Source: Gemmatimonadaceae bacterium
GTDB taxonomy: Bacteria > Latescibacterota > UBA2968 > UBA8231
NCBI GenBank assembly: GCA_002726335.1
Contig: PBSR01000068.1
Coordinates: 1 to 12,431 of the forward strand
Direction of reading: 5' to 3'
DNA: 12,431 nucleotides
Made by a program: the position numbers and the translations under genes. The notes under the pieces are model-generated. The model did no database searches. It worked only from the letters and a program-made list of their open reading frames with translations, and was not told the DNA's origin. Positions within the stretch are counted from its first letter, which is position 1; each line of letters opens with the position of its first letter. Shown here piece after piece: positions 6,595-12,431 of this stretch.

Positions 6595-6617
6595 TGAGCA
6601 TGCGCAAGCATAGCTCA
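6595..6617. other. Hairpin with a GCAA tetraloop between divergent genes
   Basis: TGAGC-ATGC pairs with GCAT-A-GCTCA around the loop GCAA. This is nine pairs with one bulged A, capped by a GNRA-type tetraloop on the plus strand. It lies upstream of the proposed plus-strand start (about 6661) and of the minus-strand promoter, so no visible transcript clearly contains it. Its role is unknown. Confidence 0.4.
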
Positions 6618-6621
6618 GCCC

Positions 6622-6654
6622 TTGAGTTAGCTGCCCGAGAGGCAGCTCGATAAT
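6622..6654 (+). promoter_or_regulatory. Candidate long-spacer promoter with a centred dyad, for the USP-EIIA operon
   Basis: TTGAGT (6622-6627) and GATAAT (6649-6654, five of six -10 bases) are 21 bases apart, longer than the normal 17. The spacer holds a perfect 19-base inverted repeat, AGCTGCC-N5-GGCAGCT (6629-6647), whose centre (6638) is exactly the centre of the spacer. A dyad inside an over-long spacer is the known layout of MerR-family promoters, which usually have 19-20 bases. No MerR gene is in the window. The dyad is not followed by a T run on either strand, so it is not a terminator. Confidence 0.4.
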
Positions 6655-6661
6655 AGATGGC

Positions 6662-6676
6662 GGCCCAGGTTGGGCC
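6662..6676 (+). repeat. Perfect short inverted repeat in the USP-EIIA leader
   Basis: GGCCCA (6662-6667) and TGGGCC (6671-6676) are separated by GGT. If transcription starts near 6661, this hairpin forms the very 5' end of the mRNA, where such stems are known to slow decay. The role is inferred. Confidence 0.4.
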
Positions 6677-6754
6677 TGTGTATGTTAGCTCCGGTCACGA
6701 CGTGGTCCCCATGCCGCGCCGCTGCCCTGGATCCTAACAAAGACGAAGGGTTCA

Positions 6755-6771
6755 CAGCGTTCCCAACGCTG
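6755..6771 (+). repeat. Perfect inverted repeat just before the USP-EIIA start
   Basis: CAGCGTT-CCC-AACGCTG (6755-6771) is a perfect 7-base-pair dyad ending 22 bases before ATG 6794. That start has no Shine-Dalgarno motif close by. The dyad could be a protein operator or a leader hairpin that affects translation. Confidence 0.4.
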
Positions 6772-6793
6772 CGACCCCTGGTACGCGATCGAC

Positions 6794-8080
6794 ATGCCCA
6801 AATCCGCTGTTCGAATCCTCGTCGCCCTGGAAGATCCGGCGATGGAGGATTCGCTGGTCCGTCTCGCGGCAACGCTGGCAAGCGAACCGTGGGCCGAGCT
6901 GCACCTCACGCACGTCGTCACCCCGGACAACCCGTCACGCCCCGAGGCCCAGACTGATCTCGAGCGGGCAGCCGCCCTCGCGATCGACATGGGCGTGGGT
7001 GCCATTCCACACCTTGTGCATGGTGCCTCGGTAACCGGCGCCATCGAGGACGCCCTGCGGCGGTGGAGTTGCGACGTGCTGATGATGGGCTGGTACGGTG
7101 ATGTCGATCGTACGACGGTTCTGTCGTCGCGCAACCGCGCCCTGACAAAAGACTTCGACGTGGACACCTTCATCTTCAAGGACAAGGGCTTCGGCGGCAT
7201 TCAGCGACTGCTGGTGCCGACGGGAGGCGGTACGCACTCCTTGATGGGCCTGGAAGTGTCGCATCAGCTGGCCCAGGCATGGCAGGCCCAGATGCGCGCC
7301 ATCCGCATCGCCAGAGACGCCTCCTGCCAGCCGGACGACCCGATCCTGCAACGCTACTGCCAGCAGGTCGCCGATGACCTGCGGGTACAACTGCGTCTGC
7401 TCGACATTGAGGCCGAGAGTGAGGTCATCCCCTCTCGCGAGGTCGTGACCCCCATCGTCGACATGGCCCGCGAGGATGACCTGCTCGTACTGGGAGCATC
7501 GAACGACTGGCGTCAAGAGGAGTTCCTCGCCGGCTCGATCCCCGACGAAATCGCCTTCAAGGCTCCCTGCTCCGTTTTGATGGTGCGCTCCCGCAACCCG
7601 GGGAGTCATCGACTGAGTAACATCTTCTGGGAACACACGATCCGCCTCGACCTGCACCCGAGAGACAAGTGGGAGGCCATCAACCAGATGGTGGAGGTGT
7701 TGATCGAAGAAAAGCAGATCCCCCTGTCACAGAGGGACAACGTACTCGCCGCGGCCCGCGACCGAGAGCAGAAGTCCTCGACCTCGATCGGTCGGGAAAC
7801 GGCGATCCCCCATGCCCCGTTGCCGGACCTGCCGGGAATCATCGGCGCTCTTGGCGTCTGTCCTGAAGGCGTGGACTTCAATGGTCTTCAGGGCGACGTC
7901 GTACGCTACATCTTCCTGCTGCTGACGCCGCAGCAGAACTACCGCAGCTACATCCCCGTGCTCGCACAGATCGCCTCGCTGATGCACACCGACGAGACAC
8001 GCGACGCCATCCTGCACTGCGAGACACCGTCTGAGCTGACGGCCCTGATCAAGAACCAGGAGCGCGTCGCGGCGGCATGA
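6794..8080 (+). CDS. Fusion of two universal stress domains and a PTS EIIA domain
   Basis: The 428-residue soluble protein has three parts. Residues 6-130 form a degenerate UspA-like domain (VRILVALEDPAMEDSLVRLA; DVLMMGW). Residues 137-266 form a second UspA-like domain: QRLLVPTGGGTHSLMGLEVS, then DLLVLGASN with GSIPDEIAFKAPCSVLMV, the usual beta strand and phosphate-loop area. Residues 281-425 form a PTS EIIA type 2 domain (fructose/PtsN type), with the phospho-acceptor His340 in GRETAIPHAPLP. In the PTS, that histidine takes phosphate from HPr. No EI, HPr or EIIB/C is in the window, so a regulatory role like PtsN is more likely than sugar uptake. The first half resembles the cytoplasmic tails of USP-linked amino-acid permeases, but there is no membrane part. 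There is no clear ribosome site; the start suits the family. It is coupled to the next gene by an ATGA overlap. Confidence 0.93.
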   Translation: MPKSAVRILVALEDPAMEDSLVRLAATLASEPWAELHLTHVVTPDNPSRPEAQTDLERAAALAIDMGVGAIPHLVHGASVTGAIEDALRRWSCDVLMMGWYGDVDRTTVLSSRNRALTKDFDVDTFIFKDKGFGGIQRLLVPTGGGTHSLMGLEVSHQLAQAWQAQMRAIRIARDASCQPDDPILQRYCQQVADDLRVQLRLLDIEAESEVIPSREVVTPIVDMAREDDLLVLGASNDWRQEEFLAGSIPDEIAFKAPCSVLMVRSRNPGSHRLSNIFWEHTIRLDLHPRDKWEAINQMVEVLIEEKQIPLSQRDNVLAAARDREQKSSTSIGRETAIPHAPLPDLPGIIGALGVCPEGVDFNGLQGDVVRYIFLLLTPQQNYRSYIPVLAQIASLMHTDETRDAILHCETPSELTALIKNQERVAAA

Positions 8081-9015
8081 CGAGCCGGATGGCCGCCGGA
8101 TCGATCCAGTCTGCCATCGATCTGGGGACCAACACGATCCTCATGGTCACCGGACGTGTGCGGCCGGACGGCAGTGTCGAGATCCTCGACGACGCCCACG
8201 AAATCGCCCGCCTCGGCAAGGGCGTCGATGCTGGCGGCAGAATCCTGCCCGACACGATCGACCGCGTCTGCCGGTTTCTCTGCGGTTACCGCAAGCGGGC
8301 AAAAGAACTGGGGTCGGAACGGGTGCGGGCCTTCGGCACCTCCGCCCTGCGTGATGCCGCCAACAAGGACGAGTTCATCGCTGCGGCGGCCCGAGAAGAC
8401 GTCGAACTCGTCGAACTGTCCGGTGACCAGGAAGCCCGTTATACCTACGCCGGGGCCTTCTTCGGTCTCGAGTTGCCCGCCGCACGCTACGCTGTGCTGG
8501 ATATCGGCGGCGGCTCAACGGAGCTGGCTCTGGGAACCGATGGCAGGGTGGAGACATCGCAGTCCGTCGACGTCGGCGCCGTCCGTGTGACCGAACGTTT
8601 CTTCTCTCATCTGCCCCCCGATGCCCGGCAGGTACTCGAGGCGGAGGCCATGATCGGCCCCATCCTCGACGGGCTGTTCGCTCTGCCAGCGGACGTCGCC
8701 CTCGTCGGTGTGGCCGGGACGGTTACCACCCTGGGGGCGTTGGACACCGGCACCCAGAGCTTCGACAGCCGCGACCTGGATGGCCATCGGCTGCTCCGGC
8801 CCGCCGTCACCGCTCTCAGCGAGCGCCTGCTGACAATGGAGCATGCCGACATCGTCGCCCTGCCACAGGTCAGCGATCAGCGCGCCGACATCATCGGGGC
8901 CGGCGCCCTGATTCTGCGCACCTTCCTCGGCAGCCGCGGACTGGAACAGATCACGGTGTCCACCCGGGGCATCCGCTACGGCCTGCTTCTCGACATGCTC
9001 TCCGGAAGTCTCTAG
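8077..9015 (+). CDS. Exopolyphosphatase / pppGpp phosphohydrolase (Ppx/GppA family), short form
   Basis: The enzyme family removes terminal phosphate from inorganic polyphosphate, and some members hydrolyse pppGpp. The 312-residue protein has all ASKHA motifs: AIDLGTNT (13-20, phosphate 1), AFGTSALRDAAN (85-96), SGDQEARYTY (115-124) with the likely catalytic Glu119, LDIGGGSTELALG (141-153, phosphate 2), VAGTVTTLGAL (212-222) and STRGIRYGLLLDML (295-308). It is the short form, about 300 residues, without the C-terminal HD-like half found in E. coli Ppx and GppA. Its ATG overlaps the stop of the USP-EIIA gene (ATGA, 8077-8080), so the two are coupled. Ppx rather than GppA activity is only a likelihood. 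Its stop shares the CTAG at 9012-9015 with the stop of the convergent glycosyltransferase gene. Confidence 0.95.
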   Translation: MTSRMAAGSIQSAIDLGTNTILMVTGRVRPDGSVEILDDAHEIARLGKGVDAGGRILPDTIDRVCRFLCGYRKRAKELGSERVRAFGTSALRDAANKDEFIAAAAREDVELVELSGDQEARYTYAGAFFGLELPAARYAVLDIGGGSTELALGTDGRVETSQSVDVGAVRVTERFFSHLPPDARQVLEAEAMIGPILDGLFALPADVALVGVAGTVTTLGALDTGTQSFDSRDLDGHRLLRPAVTALSERLLTMEHADIVALPQVSDQRADIIGAGALILRTFLGSRGLEQITVSTRGIRYGLLLDMLSGSL

Positions 9016-10226
9016 AGCCGCGCCGTTCTCGCCTCGCCCAGGGCAACACGCCTCCCCTTCCAGCGGAAGAAACCGAAGGGGCCCACCACTCCCACGACCA
9101 CGGTGTAGAACGGCTGCAGAACCGTCCAGCACGGGAACGCACCCAACAGGTCGGCACGGCCAAAACGGCGCGCCCCCCGGGCCGCCAGGGCGAGCTCGGC
9201 CGTGATCTTCGTGCTCCACATGGTAAGGGAAAAGCCGGCGGAGACACTGCCCATCGCCCACAGGATGGGGCCGATCAGCAGGGCGATCGATGTGGTGAAG
9301 GTTGCCACCATAAAGAGGAAGAAGAGCGGATCCAGGCGCAGTTGCATGGGTGCGTTGGAAGCCCAGCGAGCCCGACGGCTCAGGAAGCTGCGCAGGTCGG
9401 TGGAAGGTGGATGTACGACACGCCCCGCCTCCTCGCCACAGAAGGAGATCTTCCAGCGACCCGTTCCGCGTATCAGCTGCAGCAACAGCACATCGTCACC
9501 CGAGACCCGGTGTTGCACCGGACCGTACCCTCCCACTTCCTCGAAGGCCTGTCGTCGGAAGGCCAGACTCTGACCGGAGGCTGCCATGGGATGGCCCTGC
9601 ACGCAACTGCCGGCGGCAGCCGTCATCAGCTGTAGAAAATCCAGTCCTTCCCACCTGGCCAGCCTGCTGGCGGCAGCGCCCGGCTCCCCGATCTGGGAGA
9701 AACCGATGACGGCTCCGGTCTCTGGCGAAAAGTGGTCGACCATCGACTGTACCCAACCGGCCGGCACGGCACAGTCCGCATCCGTGGTCAGCACGAGTTC
9801 GCCGCTGGAGCCGGCAATGCCACTGCCCAGGGCGGCCTTCTTTGATCCACCGGCCCCATAGGTGGACGGCCCATCGAGGACGCGGATTCGGGAGCCCGAC
9901 CGGCACAGTTCAGCGGCGACGGTACGGGCCAGCTCTCCCGTGCCGTCAGTGGAGCCATCATCGACGAGAACGACCTCGTAGCGGTCGGCGGGAAAGGTCT
10001 GTGCCGACAACGATCGCAGGCAGGCTTCCACATGGTTCACCTCGTTGCGCGCCGCCACAACGACGGCGACGGCAGGCAGCGTCGGCGGGATCGTCGGCGC
10101 GCTGCCCGCCTCCGGGGAAGACTCGGCACGTCGCGCTCCACGCAGGAACCACAGCAGCCCGGCGACATAAGTCGTCGTCGACACGGCGAAGACAGCTTCT
10201 GCGACGCTGACCGCCGTCTCGATCAC
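9012..10226 (-). CDS. Membrane-bound family 2 glycosyltransferase
   Basis: The 404-residue inner-membrane enzyme transfers a sugar from a nucleotide sugar to an unknown acceptor on the cytoplasmic side. It has an N-terminal membrane helix (about 9-28) and a GT-A domain beginning VAVVVAARNE (53-62). Asp89-Asp90 lie in VDDGSTDGT, the metal-binding TDAD is at 148-151, SGDD at 242-245 supplies the usual catalytic acid/base position, and RRARW (284-288) matches the QxxRW-type motif of processive enzymes. Two or three membrane helices follow (about 301-386), ending in GFFRWK. The start is GTG 10226, overlapping the stop of the radical SAM gene as GTGA, with AAGGA about nine bases upstream. The open frame continues to 10286 inside that gene but is not needed. 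It is the third gene of the leftward trio and resembles the first. Confidence 0.95.
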   Translation of the reverse strand: MIETAVSVAEAVFAVSTTTYVAGLLWFLRGARRAESSPEAGSAPTIPPTLPAVAVVVAARNEVNHVEACLRSLSAQTFPADRYEVVLVDDGSTDGTGELARTVAAELCRSGSRIRVLDGPSTYGAGGSKKAALGSGIAGSSGELVLTTDADCAVPAGWVQSMVDHFSPETGAVIGFSQIGEPGAAASRLARWEGLDFLQLMTAAAGSCVQGHPMAASGQSLAFRRQAFEEVGGYGPVQHRVSGDDVLLLQLIRGTGRWKISFCGEEAGRVVHPPSTDLRSFLSRRARWASNAPMQLRLDPLFFLFMVATFTTSIALLIGPILWAMGSVSAGFSLTMWSTKITAELALAARGARRFGRADLLGAFPCWTVLQPFYTVVVGVVGPFGFFRWKGRRVALGEARTARL

Positions 10227-11314
10227 CCGCGCAGTTCCTTCACCAGTGAGAACATCCCGCGGTACCCTTCTGAACAGTTGCGGCACATGTCGACGCTGCT
10301 TCGATCCTCGAGAATCCTGCCGCGGAAGTCCATATAGGCACGTCCCTTCCAGATCTGCCCGAGTGTCGATGCTGTCGGGTTGCTGACGTGGCCGTTGAAG
10401 GCGTCCCCCATACCGAAATCGACATCCTTGTCGAAGCAGCAGGGAGCCACATCTCCGTTCCAGTTCACCATGGAGCTGTACCAGAGAACCTTGCAGCCTT
10501 TCGCCGGTTGTCCCTTCACCTGCAGTCCTTTGCCGTCTTTCTCTTCGTACCGGCGGAACAGATCGTCCTCAGGCAGAAAGGTCGCCGCCTCGTCAGCGGA
10601 ATAGACCTGGGCTGTCTTGATCAGGAACTGATCCGCTTCCAGACGCGCGGCCAGACGTTCGGCTTCGGCAATGTCCTCTTCGTTGTGACGGAAAACGATG
10701 AACTGCATGTTGATGAGCGGTGTCCTGGAACCCCGTTCACGTTTGGCCTCGGCCACCAGGCGCGTACCATCGATGACCTTCTGCAACTCGCCCCCTACGC
10801 GGTAGGCCTCATAGGTCTGCTGATCGACCCCGTCGAGAGATACGATCATCTCGCTCAGGCCGCTGTCGACGACCTGCCGGGCCTGTTCCCTGGTGCGCAC
10901 GAAATGGCCGTTGGTGCTCGTCATGACCACGATCCGCCGATCCCGGGCGTAGCGGATCATCGCCAGCAGGTCCTTGTTGATGAAGGGCTCACCCTGGTTC
11001 CACAACATCAGCAGCACGAGGTGGTCGCCCACGTCATCGACGAGCCGTTTGAATTCGGCCAGGCCCATGTTGCCACGCTCGCGAGTCATCTGACCATTGC
11101 CGGAGGGGCACAGCGGGCACTTCAGATTGCAGAAGTTGGAGGGTTCCACCATCATCACGAAAGGCCGCCCCCAGACGACGGGTCGGCCGGTGACCCGCGA
11201 CGCCGCCATGGACAACAGCACCTTGCCCACATTCCACAGACGCCGCCAGCTGAAGCAGTAGCCGTAGCGGTCGATGTAGCGTGGGATCGCGCGTGGCGTG
11301 GCGAGAAAAGCCAT
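10223..11314 (-). CDS. Radical SAM protein with C-terminal SPASM-type domain
   Basis: The 363-residue enzyme would use a 4Fe-4S cluster to cut S-adenosylmethionine and start radical chemistry. The cluster cysteines are Cys62, Cys66 and Cys69 (CNLKCPLC), followed by WNQGEP (105-110, the GGEP-like SAM site), TSTNGHF (132-138) and SLDGVD (159-164). The C-terminal SPASM-type region offers Cys274, Cys292-293, Cys344 and Cys347, enough for one auxiliary cluster; full SPASM domains usually have seven cysteines. The N-terminal ~50 residues have a basic helix (WRRLWNVGKVLLSMAASR) that may sit at the membrane. The start at ATG 11314 shares a base with the stop of the upstream glycosyltransferase (TGATG), and its own stop is in the GTGA start of the next gene. 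The long extension up to 12061 is a shadow of the upstream gene. No peptide substrate gene is visible, and the glycan context suggests a sugar or lipid substrate. Confidence 0.95.
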   Translation of the reverse strand: MAFLATPRAIPRYIDRYGYCFSWRRLWNVGKVLLSMAASRVTGRPVVWGRPFVMMVEPSNFCNLKCPLCPSGNGQMTRERGNMGLAEFKRLVDDVGDHLVLLMLWNQGEPFINKDLLAMIRYARDRRIVVMTSTNGHFVRTREQARQVVDSGLSEMIVSLDGVDQQTYEAYRVGGELQKVIDGTRLVAEAKRERGSRTPLINMQFIVFRHNEEDIAEAERLAARLEADQFLIKTAQVYSADEAATFLPEDDLFRRYEEKDGKGLQVKGQPAKGCKVLWYSSMVNWNGDVAPCCFDKDVDFGMGDAFNGHVSNPTASTLGQIWKGRAYMDFRGRILEDRSSVDMCRNCSEGYRGMFSLVKELRG

Positions 11315-12431
11315 CAGCAGGTTTCGTTCATGCGAGAGGCCGGGGGGGCGAGGTCCGCGCAGTCGGGCTCTTGCTTCCAGCGGAAGCGTCCGCTCCGGCC
11401 CAGGGGTACGCAGAACAGGACGTACGGAATATACAGGGCCTCGACGAGAGGCAGGAAGAACAGCTGTCGACGGTCGCGACCCCGGCGCGGCGCAAAGGCC
11501 GCCAGCAGGGCGGCATCCAGGCCCCACTTGAGAACCCAGGCGATGGCGAACCCCTTCGACAGCGTACCCGTTGCCGCCGTCAGCACAAGGCCGGCCAGCA
11601 GCAGGCCGTGATAACCATACACGCCGAGGCCAAGCCAGCGGGCACCGCCGCTGTAGCGTGCCGCCTTGGAAGCGTGCCGCAGCTTTTGCTGCAGGATGGC
11701 CCCGAGCGTCGGTGACCCGGATGGCCCGGTGACCACGGCTGCGGGTTCGGCACAGTAGGAGATGCGCCAGTCGGTACGCCCCGACACCAGTCGCAGGAAG
11801 TAGACGTCGTCGCCGCTGATCAGGTGACCGATCTCGTCGAAGCCGCCCACTTCGTCCCAGACGGATCGGCGATAGGCGAGATTCCGTCCCGTACACGACA
11901 GCGGTGCCACCATACCGATGCTGCCTTCGGCCAGGGCGGACACCCCGAGATTGTCGATCGCCAGGAGTCGGTGCCGAAGCCACCGCAGAGGTTCGACACA
12001 GGCGAAACCGGCCACCAGGCCCACCCCAGGGCTGAAACAGGTCGCCATGGTTGCCACCCAATCCGGCGGCGGCTCACAATCGGCGTCGGTGAACAACAGC
12101 AGGTCACCGTCGCTGCCTTCGATCCCGACGGCGAGGGCGCTCTTCTTGGGACATACGTACCGAGGCGACTCCGGCGCCCGGAGGCAGACCAGCCCGGTCC
12201 CCCACTCGCCCGCAGCACTGTCGACGATCGCCCCCGTGCCGTCGGTGGAGCGATCGTCGACGATGACGACCTGCAGCCTGCCGTCATATCGCTGTCGGCG
12301 CAGAGCCGCCAGGCAGGAACCGATGCTCCCGGCCTCGTTGCGGGCAGCGACGATGACGGAGACGGACGGCCTTTGTGTGGTCCGACATGGATGGCGACGA
12401 CTCCGGAATATGCCGACAGACAGCCAGCAGA
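11314..12431 (-). CDS. Membrane-bound family 2 glycosyltransferase, N-terminus beyond the window
   Basis: The frame is open from the right edge to the TGA at 11316-11314, about 371 residues; the start codon lies outside. The GT-A domain begins PSVSVIVAARNE, then VVIVDDRSTDGT, LLLFTDADCEPPPDW with the metal-binding DAD, TGRNLAYRR, and HLISGDDVYFLR. LQQKLRHASKAARY stands in place of QxxRW. Two or three membrane helices follow, and the end SGRFRWKQEP is like the GFFRWK end of the 9012-10226 protein, so the two are probably paralogues with the same topology. It is the first gene of the trio seen here and is coupled to the radical SAM gene by TGATG. Substrate and product are unknown. The piece starting at 12096 is not the true start, because conserved glycosyltransferase sequence continues upstream of it. 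Confidence 0.95.
   Translation of the reverse strand, partial: CWLSVGIFRSRRHPCRTTQRPSVSVIVAARNEAGSIGSCLAALRRQRYDGRLQVVIVDDRSTDGTGAIVDSAAGEWGTGLVCLRAPESPRYVCPKKSALAVGIEGSDGDLLLFTDADCEPPPDWVATMATCFSPGVGLVAGFACVEPLRWLRHRLLAIDNLGVSALAEGSIGMVAPLSCTGRNLAYRRSVWDEVGGFDEIGHLISGDDVYFLRLVSGRTDWRISYCAEPAAVVTGPSGSPTLGAILQQKLRHASKAARYSGGARWLGLGVYGYHGLLLAGLVLTAATGTLSKGFAIAWVLKWGLDAALLAAFAPRRGRDRRQLFFLPLVEALYIPYVLFCVPLGRSGRFRWKQEPDCADLAPPASRMNETC

Noticed and set aside
6601..6660. tRNA-like look (TAGCTCAGCCC followed by stems)
   Set aside because: No acceptor stem, no anticodon arm in place and no TpsiC arm follow; it fits better as promoter-region dyads.
10388..11611. 407-codon open frame on the plus strand
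   Set aside because: It is antisense to the radical SAM gene, whose cysteine motifs are unmistakable; composition is shadow-like.
11315..12061. N-terminal extension of the radical SAM reading frame
   Set aside because: It overlaps the glycosyltransferase in another frame and is Arg/Pro/Gly-rich; the family-like protein begins at ATG 11314.
1..12431. CRISPR arrays, insertion sequences or integrase genes
   Set aside because: No regularly spaced direct repeats, transposase motifs or attachment-like repeats were seen.

Overview
The window is about 12.4 kb of uniformly GC-rich bacterial DNA, tightly packed, with overlapping stop/start codons inside operons and very short gaps between convergent genes. 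The left edge encodes the start of a secreted protein that looks like a PorV/PorQ-type outer-membrane protein, which suggests a Gram-negative cell, perhaps of the FCB group or a related uncultivated phylum. That placement is an inference from style and gene content; no rRNA or other marker is present.

Layout. (1) 1-152, minus: start of the outer-membrane protein, with its own likely promoter. (2) 153-663: non-coding control region with a strong minus-strand promoter that runs at once into an intrinsic terminator, plus dyads and a possible plus-strand promoter. (3) 664-2402, plus: two translationally coupled helical proteins that I do not recognise. (4) 2420-3553, minus: a Gfo/Idh/MocA-family sugar oxidoreductase. 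(5) 3712-5780, plus: a membrane glycosyltransferase of the ArnT/PMT type with C-terminal TPR repeats, broken by two +1 frameshifts. (6) 5798-6499, minus: a cytidylate-kinase-like P-loop protein. (7) 6794-9015, plus: a two-gene operon of a USP-USP-PTS EIIA fusion and a short Ppx/GppA exopolyphosphatase, behind a promoter region rich in inverted repeats. (8) 9012-12431, minus: a coupled glycosyltransferase 2 - radical SAM/SPASM - glycosyltransferase 2 operon, whose first gene runs off the right edge.

How the genes fit together. Three glycosyltransferases, a sugar oxidoreductase and a radical SAM enzyme point to envelope glycan or glycolipid work, although only the GT2-SPASM-GT2 trio is clearly one transcription unit. 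The USP/EIIA-exopolyphosphatase pair looks like a stress or phosphate-state signalling unit. The two unknown coupled genes and the USP/EIIA operon are the least conventional parts. No mobile element, tRNA, rRNA or CRISPR array was seen.
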